Positions 23,036 to 30,616 are shown, numbered from the stretch's first letter. The stretch: DNA of 32,162 nucleotides from DATAUK01 sp036268295 (GCA_036268295.1 DATAUK010000043.1:1-32162), one strand, 5' to 3'. Made by a program: numbers and translations. The notes: a model not told the origin generated them from the letters alone.

Positions 23036-24010
23036 TCAGCCGACGGCGGAGAGCGGCGGGATGGTGTCGCTCAGCGCGGCCGCGGTGGTCCGCAGCGAGG
23101 TGTCGAGCACGGAGGCGCGCCGCCGGGCGTCCATCAGGTTCACACCGATCGCCTCGAGGTCTTCGCGGCCGGGTCCGAGCAGCGTGACCCGCGCACCACG
23201 CCGGCGTACCTTGCCGGCCTCGTGGAGCACCCGCTTGGTCATCGCTCGCCGGAAGCGGCGCTCCATCCGCCCGACGACCGTGGCCGGCTCGTCGTAGTCG
23301 AAGGAGATCATCGGCGCGAGCACGTAGACCTCATCGAGCCCGGCGTCGGCAAGCAGGTCGATCGAAGTCGGCGACAGCGTGCCACCGTCGATGTAGCGCC
23401 GGCCACCGATCAGCAGCGGCGCGTACCAGCCCGGGATCGCACAGGAGGCCATCACCGCCTCGGACATCCGCGCACTCGGCGCACCGTCGCGGCCGAACGC
23501 GACCCGCCGGCCGCTGTCATAGTCCATCGCGATCATCCAGGTCTGCGGCTTGGTCGGCCAGACGTTGTCCGGGTTCGCGGCGTCGACCAGATCGCCGATC
23601 GCCGCGAGGCTGCCGCGACCGCGAGGGGCGAGCGCCGCGAGCACAGCCAACACCGGCGTCCGGCGCGGGTGCAGCACGCTTTTCGCCACCAGCGACTTCG
23701 ACCCCATCCGCAGCTGTGGCCGAGGCGGCAGCGCACCGCCACTCGCCCGGTCGTGGTCGAAGTCGATCTTCGGATCGCCCGGCACGATGACGCCGCGCTG
23801 GTTGTTGATCAGCGTCTCGACGCCGATGCCACTGCCGAGCAGCGCGGCCAGCACCGAGCCTGCCGATGTGCCGACGATCACCTCGGCCTCACGCGGTTCC
23901 CAGGCAATTGCCTCGCTCAGCGCGGCCATCGCGCCGATCATCCAGGCCGCACCCAGCACGCCGCCGCCGCCAAGCACCAGGCCGCGCCGTGGCTGGCTCG
24001 CCGCCGTCAT
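23036..24010 (-). CDS. Patatin-like phospholipase
   Basis: The 324-aa protein shows the patatin features: glycine-rich oxyanion loop GLVLGGGGVLGAAW (residues 10-23), nucleophile elbow GTSAGS with Ser49, and the catalytic aspartate Asp208 in RYIDGGTLSPTS. The Ser-Asp dyad is complete, so it should be an active acyl hydrolase acting on phospholipid or neutral-lipid esters. No signal peptide or clear membrane helix is seen. Its ATG overlaps the stop of the WS/DGAT gene as ATGA, suggesting co-translation of a lipid synthase and a lipid hydrolase. The basic segment ERRFRRAMTKR may aid membrane association; that is inference. Confidence 0.93.
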   Translation of the reverse strand: MTAASQPRRGLVLGGGGVLGAAWMIGAMAALSEAIAWEPREAEVIVGTSAGSVLAALLGSGIGVETLINNQRGVIVPGDPKIDFDHDRASGGALPPRPQLRMGSKSLVAKSVLHPRRTPVLAVLAALAPRGRGSLAAIGDLVDAANPDNVWPTKPQTWMIAMDYDSGRRVAFGRDGAPSARMSEAVMASCAIPGWYAPLLIGGRRYIDGGTLSPTSIDLLADAGLDEVYVLAPMISFDYDEPATVVGRMERRFRRAMTKRVLHEAGKVRRRGARVTLLGPGREDLEAIGVNLMDARRRASVLDTSLRTTAAALSDTIPPLSAVG

Positions 24011-25401
24011 CGCACCGTCTCCAGCAGCTCGGCGAGCGACTCCTCGATACAGCTGGCGAGGACGTCGACGTCCGGCATGGAATCACGGTCGCAGTTCATG
24101 CCGTAGTAAACGCCTCCGTTATATGAGGTCAGCCCGATCGTGACGGCCTGGCCTTTGGCGAGCGGAACGACCGGATAGCAATCAACCATCTGTGCCCCGG
24201 CTGCATACAGCGGAAACTGTGGGCCCGGCACGTTGGTCACCACGACATTGAACAACCGCCGGGTCAACCCGGACGCTAAGCGCGCCGCAGCGGAGTGGAT
24301 CGTCGGCGGCGCGAAGCCGGTCAAGCGCACCAGCGCTTCCGCGCCGACGGCCTGGCCCGACTCCTTGTGGCCCTTCATCGCATAGCTCACCTGATGCAAG
24401 CGCATCACCGCCCGCGGCTCGCCGACCGGCAGGTCGACGAACAGCGATGCCACCCGGTTTCCGAGCGCGCCACCCTGCGACCCGCTGCGCACGCTGACCG
24501 GCACCATCGCGCGCAGCGTGGTGCTCGGTACGACGGACTCACCCCTGGTCAGCAGCCAGATCCGCAGCGCACCGGCGACGGTCGCGAGGACGACGTCGTT
24601 GACGGTGCCGCCGTGGGTCTTTCGGATCCGCTTGTAGTCGTCGAGCGACGTCGCGGCCATGCCGAACCGGCGTTGCTCGCCGATCTCGGTGTTCAGCGGC
24701 GAGTCGGGCGCGGACTTCAACGAGATCCGGGCGACCGCGGCCACGCCCCCTAGCGCACCGAGCACGCGAGCCGCGGTCGCCCGGGCGTCGGTCACCCCGC
24801 TGCTCACCGTGTCGAGGACCTGCGTCGGCCGCCGCAGCGTGTCGACAAGCGCACCGGTCACCAGATCAAGCCGGGACGGCTCCGGCTCCGGCACCCAGAA
24901 GTCCTCCGGCGTCTCGCGGGGGGTCGGCTCGAGGTCAAGGATCAAGGTACCGATGTCGATCGCGCTGATGCCATCGACCATTGCATGGTGGGTCTTGGTG
25001 ATGATCGCGAACCGGCCGTCGGCGAGCCCTTCGACGAGGTACATCTCCCACAACGGCCGGTTGCGGTCGAGCTGGCGCGACATCAGCCGCCCGACGAGCT
25101 GCCGCAGCTGGTCGTCGGTTCCCGGCTTGGGCAGCGCGCTGCGCCGAACGTGGTAGCTGATGTCGAAGTCGTCGTCATCGACCCAGACCGGGTTGGCCAG
25201 ATGCCCAGGCACCCAGCGGACCTTCTGGCGATAACGCGGGACCAGCCCGATCCGCCGCGAGACCAACGCGCACAGCGCGTCGTAGTCAAACGCCTCGCCG
25301 GCCGGCGGCTCGAAGCGCGCCACCCCGCCGACGTGCATGGCGGTCGTCGCGGTCTCCATATAGAGAAAGGAGACGTCGAGCGCGGAGAGCCGTTCGGTCA
25401 C
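24007..25401 (-). CDS. Wax ester synthase / diacylglycerol acyltransferase (WS/DGAT)
   Basis: The 464-aa protein starts MTERLSALDVSFLYMETATT, the normal N-terminus of the actinobacterial WS/DGAT family. It carries the active-site HHAMVDG motif (His138, His139, Asp143), NRPLWEMYLVEGL before it, and the C-terminal-domain motifs GGTVNDVVLATVAGALR, VPVSVR and NVPGPQFPLY. It transfers acyl chains from acyl-CoA to diacylglycerol or fatty alcohol, forming storage triacylglycerol or wax ester. GTG 25401 is preferred over the longer frame starting at 25449, as GGGAG lies 9-10 nt upstream and the family begins here. It precedes and overlaps the patatin gene. Confidence 0.95.
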   Translation of the reverse strand: MTERLSALDVSFLYMETATTAMHVGGVARFEPPAGEAFDYDALCALVSRRIGLVPRYRQKVRWVPGHLANPVWVDDDDFDISYHVRRSALPKPGTDDQLRQLVGRLMSRQLDRNRPLWEMYLVEGLADGRFAIITKTHHAMVDGISAIDIGTLILDLEPTPRETPEDFWVPEPEPSRLDLVTGALVDTLRRPTQVLDTVSSGVTDARATAARVLGALGGVAAVARISLKSAPDSPLNTEIGEQRRFGMAATSLDDYKRIRKTHGGTVNDVVLATVAGALRIWLLTRGESVVPSTTLRAMVPVSVRSGSQGGALGNRVASLFVDLPVGEPRAVMRLHQVSYAMKGHKESGQAVGAEALVRLTGFAPPTIHSAAARLASGLTRRLFNVVVTNVPGPQFPLYAAGAQMVDCYPVVPLAKGQAVTIGLTSYNGGVYYGMNCDRDSMPDVDVLASCIEESLAELLETVR

Positions 25402-25464
25402 ACGTTCAAGTCTCCCATTCGGCGCCGCGGCGCCGCAGCGTGCTTCCAAACTGCCGGCTGAAAC

Positions 25465-26115
25465 CTATGCACGCAGCCGGATCTTCAACAACGCTTCGAG
25501 CTCGTCGATGGTCTGCTGCGGCGTGACGTGGTGGACACCGACCATCCCGACCTCGGTCGCGCCGCGGATGTTCGGCTTCAGGTCGTCCACGAACACACAT
25601 TGCGCCGGATCGAGCCCGAGCCGCGCTGCGGTGAGCTGGTAGATCTCGTGGTCGGGCTTGCGGAGGTTGACCTCGCCGGAGATCACCACGACGTCAAAGA
25701 TCGTGTCCCAGCCCTCACGTGGATATTCGTTGCCCCACGAGTTCGACAGCAACGCGGTCGCGAACCCCCCGGCCTTGGCCAGTCGCACCGCGTCGGCGAT
25801 CGCCGGCTGCGGCACGAAGCCGGCGAACATCCGGGTCAGCAGGCCGGTTGCCTCGACCTCGCTGCCGTCGCGGGTGCGAAGCCGCCGGGCCAGCTCGATC
25901 TCGAAGTCCGGCACCTCGATCTCGCCGCGCTCGAGTGCATGCACCGGATTGAGCGCTGCCTGCTCGCCGTACGACGATCCGAGCCACTCCTTCATGACCG
26001 CCCTGAAGCCGTCGAGATCGAGACCGTCGGCCTCGCACCACGACGCCATCGCGTCCTGCAGCGGGCTGGTCAGCACCCCGCCCCAGTCGACAATCAACGC
26101 GCGTAGCTCGGCCAT
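25465..26115 (-). CDS. HAD-IA family hydrolase
   Basis: The 216-aa product is a haloacid dehalogenase-superfamily protein with a helical cap between motifs I and II. Motif I is LIVDWGGVL: the nucleophilic Asp is present but the usual Asp two residues later is Gly, as in some HAD-IA phosphatases of the D-x-G type. Motif II is LLSNSWG, motif III is the Lys in LRKPDHEIY, and motif IV is VFVDDLKPN. It probably acts on a small phosphorylated substrate that cannot be named. ATG 26115 (MAELRALIVDWGG) is chosen; a GTG at 26136 would overlap the upstream gene by 13 bp. Confidence 0.88.
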   Translation of the reverse strand: MAELRALIVDWGGVLTSPLQDAMASWCEADGLDLDGFRAVMKEWLGSSYGEQAALNPVHALERGEIEVPDFEIELARRLRTRDGSEVEATGLLTRMFAGFVPQPAIADAVRLAKAGGFATALLSNSWGNEYPREGWDTIFDVVVISGEVNLRKPDHEIYQLTAARLGLDPAQCVFVDDLKPNIRGATEVGMVGVHHVTPQQTIDELEALLKIRLRA

Positions 26116-26123
26116 CCGGGCGG

Positions 26124-26702
26124 CTACGCCCGGCACGTCGGGCTGGCGGTGGGGGTCGACACCGGACCGGTGCTCGCCGTCGCGGCCTTGACCAGCCGGG
26201 CACGCGCGGCTCGCGCCTGCGCAACGCTCGCCAAAGCGTGGAACTTCTGGCCGAGGTCCAGGGAGAGCTCGGACCCCGAAGACTCGACCAGGCGCGCGCC
26301 CTTGACCTGGTCGGCGACCGCCTGCGCGTCACGCAGCCGGCCCGAGGGGTAGTGGACGGTCGCGACCCCGTTGACCAATAGCACGGTGTTTGCGGGCTGC
26401 GACACCTTGAAGCCACGATGCTTGAGCGCCGCCGAGACCCGACCCGCCAGGCCGGTTTGCAGCGTTCCGTTCAGCACTACCAGCCGCACCTGGTGCGGGT
26501 TGGTCGGGCCGACCGGCGCCGCAGTGGGGCAGGCCGGCAAGACCGCCGCGGGGTGGGTGGGCGACGAACCGCCTCGCAAACCGAGGTAGGCGAAGTAGCC
26601 GCCAGTTCCGAGAAGCACCAGGACGAGCAGCGTGATCAGCCAGCGCCCGAGCGGCGTCTGGTGGCGTCGAGGGGCGAGGTCACCACGCCCGGGGATCGTC
26701 AC
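26124..26702 (-). CDS. LytR_C-domain membrane protein
   Basis: The 192-aa protein has a basic cytoplasmic N-terminus, one membrane helix (RWLITLLVLVLLGTGGYFAY) and an extracytoplasmic part with a LytR_C fold: VRLVVLNGTLQTGLAGRVSA, LKHRGFKVS and VHYPSGRLRDAQAVADQV. The LytR_C domain also occurs at the end of LCP ligases, but no LCP catalytic domain is present here, so this is a stand-alone accessory protein of unknown role in the envelope. GTG 26702 is the start; TACCAT (26711-26716, minus strand) lies 8 nt before it, so the mRNA may be leaderless. It opens the six-gene minus-strand run and is divergent from the acyl-CoA dehydrogenase. Confidence 0.85.
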   Translation of the reverse strand: MTIPGRGDLAPRRHQTPLGRWLITLLVLVLLGTGGYFAYLGLRGGSSPTHPAAVLPACPTAAPVGPTNPHQVRLVVLNGTLQTGLAGRVSAALKHRGFKVSQPANTVLLVNGVATVHYPSGRLRDAQAVADQVKGARLVESSGSELSLDLGQKFHALASVAQARAARARLVKAATASTGPVSTPTASPTCRA

Positions 26703-26748
26703 GGCACTCGATGGTAGGAGACTGTGGGTCGGCCTTGAGGAGGGCACT

Positions 26749-27960
26749 GTGGATTTTGCGGTTTCGGCGGTCGCTGCCGACTACGTCGCGCGGCTCAACG
26801 ACTTCATGGGCGCACACGTCTATCCAGCGGAACCGGTCTACCACGAGCAACGGCACGCGCTGGTCGCCGACGGCAAGCTCAACCACGTCCCGCCGGTGAT
26901 CGAGGACCTCAAGGTCGAGGCCCGCAGCCGCGGCCTGTGGAACCTGTTCCTGCCGGACATCTCCGGGCTGACCAACGTGGAGTACGCCCAACTGGCCGAG
27001 ATCACCGGCCGCTCACCGCACATCGCGCCGGAGGCGATCAACTGCGCCGCACCCGACACCGGCAACATGGAGGTGCTGCACCTGTTCGGGACCTCCGCTC
27101 AGAAGGAACGTTGGCTGACACCGCTGCTCGACGGTGCGATCCGCTCGGCGTTTGCGATGACCGAGCCGGCGGTGGCGTCGTCGGACGCGACGAACATCTC
27201 GACCGAGATCCGCCGGGACGGCGATGACTACGTCATCAATGGTCGGAAGTGGTGGATCAGCGGCTCTGCCGACCCGCGCTGCGCGGTCATGATCGTGATG
27301 GGTAAGACCAACCCCGACGCCAAGGCGCACCAACAGCAGTCGATGGTGCTGGTGGCGATGGATACGCCAGGGGTGACCGTCGTACGCCCGCTTCCGGTCT
27401 TCGGCTACCAGGACCAGCACGGCCACTGCGAGATCACCTTCGACGATGTCCGGGTGCCGGTGACGAACCTGATCGGCGAGGAGGGTGGCGGCTTCGCCAT
27501 CGCCCAGGCAAGGCTCGGGCCGGGGCGGATCCACCACTGCATGCGCGCGGTCGGCATGGCCGAGCGGGCGCTGGAGATGATGTGCCGGCGGGCGGTCTCG
27601 CGGGTGGCGTTCGGCAAGGAGCTGGCCCAACAGGGCGTCGTGCAGGCGCAGATCGCCGAGTCCCGGATGGCGATCGAGCAGGCCCGGCTGGTGACGCTGA
27701 AGACCGCCTGGCTGATCGACACGGTCGGCGCCAAGGGCGCTCGCACCGAGGTCGCCGCGATCAAGGTCCTCGCACCGCGGATGGCGTGCGAGGTCATCGA
27801 CCGAGCGATCCAGATCCATGGTGGTGGCGGGGTCAGCGACGACTTCCCGCTCGCCGAGATGTACGCCGGTGCGCGTACCCTGCGCCTCGCCGACGGTCCG
27901 GACGAGGTTCATGTCCGGTCGGTGGCGCGCCAGGAACTCGGGAAGTACCTGCCGCGCTAG
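26749..27960 (+). CDS. Acyl-CoA dehydrogenase, ACAD10/11-like
   Basis: The 403-aa flavoenzyme has the acyl-CoA dehydrogenase fold: an N-terminal helical domain, a beta domain with FAMTEPAVASSDATNISTEI and KWWISGSADP, and a C-terminal helical domain with GKELAQQGVVQAQIAESRMA and IHGGGGVSDDFPLAEMYAGA. The active-site loop reads RTLRLADGPDEVH, not the Y-E-G-T of medium-chain enzymes. This signature is what I remember of ACAD10/ACAD11-like proteins, so the substrate may be a hydroxylated or otherwise unusual acyl-CoA. GTG 26749 is supported by GAGGAGGG 4 nt upstream; the longer frame from 26632 is discarded. Its stop TAG shares a CTAG with the stop of the convergent CpaE-like gene. Confidence 0.92.
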   Translation: MDFAVSAVAADYVARLNDFMGAHVYPAEPVYHEQRHALVADGKLNHVPPVIEDLKVEARSRGLWNLFLPDISGLTNVEYAQLAEITGRSPHIAPEAINCAAPDTGNMEVLHLFGTSAQKERWLTPLLDGAIRSAFAMTEPAVASSDATNISTEIRRDGDDYVINGRKWWISGSADPRCAVMIVMGKTNPDAKAHQQQSMVLVAMDTPGVTVVRPLPVFGYQDQHGHCEITFDDVRVPVTNLIGEEGGGFAIAQARLGPGRIHHCMRAVGMAERALEMMCRRAVSRVAFGKELAQQGVVQAQIAESRMAIEQARLVTLKTAWLIDTVGAKGARTEVAAIKVLAPRMACEVIDRAIQIHGGGGVSDDFPLAEMYAGARTLRLADGPDEVHVRSVARQELGKYLPR

Positions 27961-29243
27961 CGCCTCCGGCGACCGCGGGCCGGCGGCTCACCCGCGAGGT
28001 GCGCGGCCAGCTCGCGGATCGCGAGCCGAGCCGATGACTTGGGCGCGACCTCGGCTAGGGTCCGGCCGGCCGCAACCGCGGCGTCGACCGCGTCACGGTC
28101 GTCGGGCACGACTCGCACGTCAGTGATTCCGGCGAAGCGCTCCAGCGCGGCGAGCACTGCACGCCGCGGATCACCGGGACCGACGACCGCGCGGCGCAGC
28201 CGGTTGACGACGGTGATCGGCGGGTCCGCCTCGCGAAGCTCGACGCAGTCCGGCAGCGCGCGCACGTAACGCGCCAGGCCGACCGGATCTGCCGCGGCAA
28301 CGCTCACCACCATGTCGGCCGCTTCGAGGACGGCCAGGGTTGCGCCGTTTCGGCGCGGCGCCAGGGTGTCGTAGGCCAGCTCCTCGTCCTGCTCGAGACA
28401 GAACCCACAGTCAACGACGAGGTAGGCCGCCAGCGCCCGGGCCTGCGCGAGCACGACAGCGAGCGCGGTCGGGCGTAGCTCGAGCCAGCGATCGGCGCGG
28501 GTGACGCCGGTCAGCAGCCGCAGCTGCGGGCGCACCTCGAGGGCGACCGCGGCCAGTCGTGCGACGTCGAGGGTGCCGAGGTTGGCCAGCCGACAGGCCG
28601 CGGCGAGTCCCGGTGCCTCGTCGAGCACGCCGAGCAGCTGGCCGACGACCCCGCCGTAAGTGTCGGCGTCGAGCAACAGCGTCGGGTGACCGAGGCCGAC
28701 CAGCTCGGCGGCGAGGTTGACCGCGATGGTGGACCGGCCCGGTGAGCCGACCGGTCCCCACACCGCGATCAGCTGGCCGGCACCGGTCGGGACCTCGTCT
28801 AGCGGCGGAAGATCGCCGGACTCGGCGAGCGCGGCACCCGGATCGCCCCAGTCAAGGTTCGACCTGCTCGATGGGCGGGTGAGCTCACCGACGGCGGCCT
28901 GAACCGCGGCTGACACGTCGTCGGCGGCCGCATCGTGAGGCAATAGCCGCGCGACGCCAAGCTGGCTCAGCCGTTGCTCAGCCGCCTCGTCGCCCGCCGC
29001 GTACAACCCGACGACGGCGACGCCGGCCGCCCGGAGCCGGGTCAGCGCGTCGCGGTCGAGCCGGCGCAGGTCGGCGGTCAGGATGACGGCTCGGGCCAGC
29101 CCGGCGGCAGCCGCAGCGAGCAGATCGGCCAGATCGACACAACGCCGCACCACTTGGACACCGTGATCCTCGCGACTCAGCCCCGAGGCGAGGTCCGCCT
29201 CCCAACGCGCATCGCCGACCGCTGTCAGCACCGGGATGCTCAC
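27957..29243 (-). CDS. CpaE/Ssd-like MinD-family protein with degenerate P-loop
   Basis: The 428-aa protein has an N-terminal receiver-like domain (about 1-118) and a C-terminal MinD/ParA-type domain from about 157. The P-loop reads VWGPVGSPGRSTIAVNLAAE: the signature lysine is absent and the second is Arg170, while LLLDADTYGG (Asp192, Asp194) is kept. This is like Tad-pilus CpaE-type and mycobacterial Ssd-type proteins, which position secretion or division machinery. ATP hydrolysis is doubtful. The ATG overlaps the stop of the CpaB-like gene by four bases, so both are translated together. Its own stop sits in the CTAG shared with the acyl-CoA dehydrogenase. The usual downstream partner, cpaF, is about 27.5 kb away. 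Confidence 0.87.
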   Translation of the reverse strand: MSIPVLTAVGDARWEADLASGLSREDHGVQVVRRCVDLADLLAAAAAGLARAVILTADLRRLDRDALTRLRAAGVAVVGLYAAGDEAAEQRLSQLGVARLLPHDAAADDVSAAVQAAVGELTRPSSRSNLDWGDPGAALAESGDLPPLDEVPTGAGQLIAVWGPVGSPGRSTIAVNLAAELVGLGHPTLLLDADTYGGVVGQLLGVLDEAPGLAAACRLANLGTLDVARLAAVALEVRPQLRLLTGVTRADRWLELRPTALAVVLAQARALAAYLVVDCGFCLEQDEELAYDTLAPRRNGATLAVLEAADMVVSVAAADPVGLARYVRALPDCVELREADPPITVVNRLRRAVVGPGDPRRAVLAALERFAGITDVRVVPDDRDAVDAAVAAGRTLAEVAPKSSARLAIRELAAHLAGEPPARGRRRR

Positions 29244-29923
29244 GGCGTTGCCGAGCTCACCGGTGAGGGCGCCGCGCCGGCTGCAGCGGGCGGCACCCCC
29301 ACCAGGTCGATGGTGCCGCTCTCGACGGCCTGGACCAGCGCACTGACCCGGCTGGCAGGTACCGCGAGGACGACACTGACCGCCGATCCGCCCGACAACG
29401 CGCTAGACCCGCTGTCGTAGGCCTCGACAGCGACCGAGGACAGCACCTCGACCGGTGCCGGAACTTTGGTCTGCGCGCCGACCTTCGGCGTCAGATAGAT
29501 GTCGACCAGATCGCCGTGAGCGAGGCCAACGGGCAGGTGGCCCGGCTCGACCGGCACGGTCACCAGCCGGCTGGCTGCCAGGACGCCGGCGCTCGCCGAC
29601 AACGCGCCCATCGGCACGAACTCGCCGGCCGCGACGAATCGGGTCACGAGATAGCCGACCGGTGGCCGACTGGCCGCCGCGACGTACGATCCGCCCTCGC
29701 CGTTGAACCGGACCTGCCCGACCGAAAGGTCCGGTGCGCCGAGCCGCTCGCCCGGCACCAACTGGTGGCGCGCGACGTAGACGCTGGTGAAGCGGTCAGC
29801 CGAGGCGAAGATCCGCGCTCCCGCCACGACCGCGAGCAGCACGAGGATGACGCCGATCACCAGCCGGGCGTCCAGCCAGCGCGGCGGGGCAAGCCGGGAA
29901 GCGCGCGGCGAGGCCTCGGACAC
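29240..29923 (-). CDS. CpaB/SAF-domain protein
   Basis: The 227-aa product has a short basic N-terminus, one membrane helix (LVIGVILVLLAVVAGARIFA), a SAF domain (about 48-115, starting VYVARHQLVPGERLGAPDL) and a following RcpC/CpaB-like beta domain (LVTVPVEPGHLPVGLAHGDL, VDIYLTP). CpaB-type proteins sit outside the inner membrane and act in Tad/Flp pilus assembly. The C-terminus is Ala/Pro-rich. GTG 29923 is the start, with GGGAG close upstream. It forms a two-gene operon with the CpaE-like gene. No pilin, TadB/C or prepilin peptidase gene is in the window. Confidence 0.85.
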   Translation of the reverse strand: MSEASPRASRLAPPRWLDARLVIGVILVLLAVVAGARIFASADRFTSVYVARHQLVPGERLGAPDLSVGQVRFNGEGGSYVAAASRPPVGYLVTRFVAAGEFVPMGALSASAGVLAASRLVTVPVEPGHLPVGLAHGDLVDIYLTPKVGAQTKVPAPVEVLSSVAVEAYDSGSSALSGGSAVSVVLAVPASRVSALVQAVESGTIDLVGVPPAAAGAAPSPVSSATP

Positions 29924-29992
29924 ATCTCCCTCTCTGGGCCGAATGGATTGGCGGCGGCCATCGTGCCCGATTCCGCCAATCGCTGCGCCGAG

Positions 29993-30001
29993 TTATCCAC
30001 A
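29993..30001 (+). promoter_or_regulatory. Perfect DnaA-box 9-mer upstream of the CpaB-like gene
   Basis: TTATCCACA is an exact DnaA-box consensus, about 70 bp upstream of the GTG at 29923. The only other exact copy I found in the window is upstream of the CpaF gene. Confidence 0.5.
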
Positions 30002-30070
30002 GCAGGCGAAACCGGCGGTGACCCGGAGTTAAGATGCCAGGAATGCAGCGGCCGGACGCCGGGTAGAGCA

Positions 30071-30097
30071 ATGACATCGCCGAAACAATCGTGTCAT
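30071..30097. repeat. Spaced inverted repeat, operator-like
   Basis: ATGACA (30071-30076) and TGTCAT (30092-30097) are perfect inverted half-sites with 21 bp between centres, two helical turns. They lie between two divergent genes, one of which encodes a DNA-binding protein, so an operator is plausible. Confidence 0.4.
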
Positions 30098-30317
30098 CGC
30101 CGTCATCGTCATGGCATCTCTGGTGATCGGGGCTCGGGCACGGAAATGGGGACGGGACACCCGCAACCGGCGCGGCTGACCGTCGCGGGTCCGAGTGCCA
30201 TATTTGCTTGGCTCATCCTTCGGCGTCAGCCGGACGATGCGCTGGATCGGGCGCCGCGCACGAGGGCGCGCTGTGGACGGGCTCCCGCTCGCGGCCGTGG
30301 GATGTCAGACTTGCGGC

Positions 30318-30566
30318 GTGACCGAACCCCGGTTCCTGCGGCTGTCTGACGTCGCCGAGATCCTCAACATCTCGGCAGCCCAGACCTACGCCCTGGTTCG
30401 AAGCGGCGACCTCAAAGCAATGAAGGTCGGCGGGCGAGGCCAATGGCGGGTGGCGCGCGAGGAGCTCGAGTCCTACATCACGCAGGCCCACGAGCAGACC
30501 CGGGCGTACGTCGAAAAGCACCCGTTCGGTCGCGACGACGCGCCGGAGGAGCAGACCGACCCCTAG
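30318..30566 (+). CDS. Excisionase/MerR-type HTH protein
   Basis: The 82-aa product is almost entirely a winged HTH of the HTH_17/excisionase type: FLRLSDVAEILNISAAQTYA, LVRSGDLKAMKVGG, then RGQWRVAREELESYI, followed by an acidic tail. It should bind DNA as a small regulator. No integrase is adjacent, so it is more likely a chromosomal regulator than a phage excisionase. GTG 30318 gives the family-like N-terminus; CAGACT 6 nt upstream could be a weak leaderless -10, and no Shine-Dalgarno is seen. It is divergent from the cpaB-cpaE-like operon and is a candidate regulator of it. I recall HTH genes of this type next to SAF-domain genes in other actinobacteria. Confidence 0.88.
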   Translation: MTEPRFLRLSDVAEILNISAAQTYALVRSGDLKAMKVGGRGQWRVAREELESYITQAHEQTRAYVEKHPFGRDDAPEEQTDP

Positions 30567-30574
30567 CGGTCTGC
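30551..30574 (+). terminator. Candidate hairpin terminator overlapping the HTH stop codon
   Basis: GCAGACCG (30551-30558) and CGGTCTGC (30567-30574) form an 8-bp perfect stem with an 8-nt loop that contains the TAG stop. There is no T-rich tail, so termination is uncertain. Confidence 0.4.
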
Positions 30575-30598
30575 CTGCGATCTGCGGTGGGGGATGTG

Positions 30599-30616
30599 GT
30601 GATCCAGGCGGATCAC
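30599..30616. repeat. Short inverted repeat
   Basis: GTGATCC-AGGC-GGATCAC is a perfect 7-bp inverted repeat. It lies between the HTH gene and a possible small ORF and could be a hairpin or a protein site. Confidence 0.35.

Larger units (their letters stand above)
29924..30317. other. Divergent intergenic region between CpaB-like and HTH genes
   Basis: This 394-bp stretch holds a perfect DnaA-box 9-mer (29993-30001), an inverted repeat ATGACA-15 nt-TGTCAT (30071-30097) and, beside it, repeated TCATCGCCG/GTCATCG units (about 30076-30110). I found no coding frame that looks real. Confidence 0.6.
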
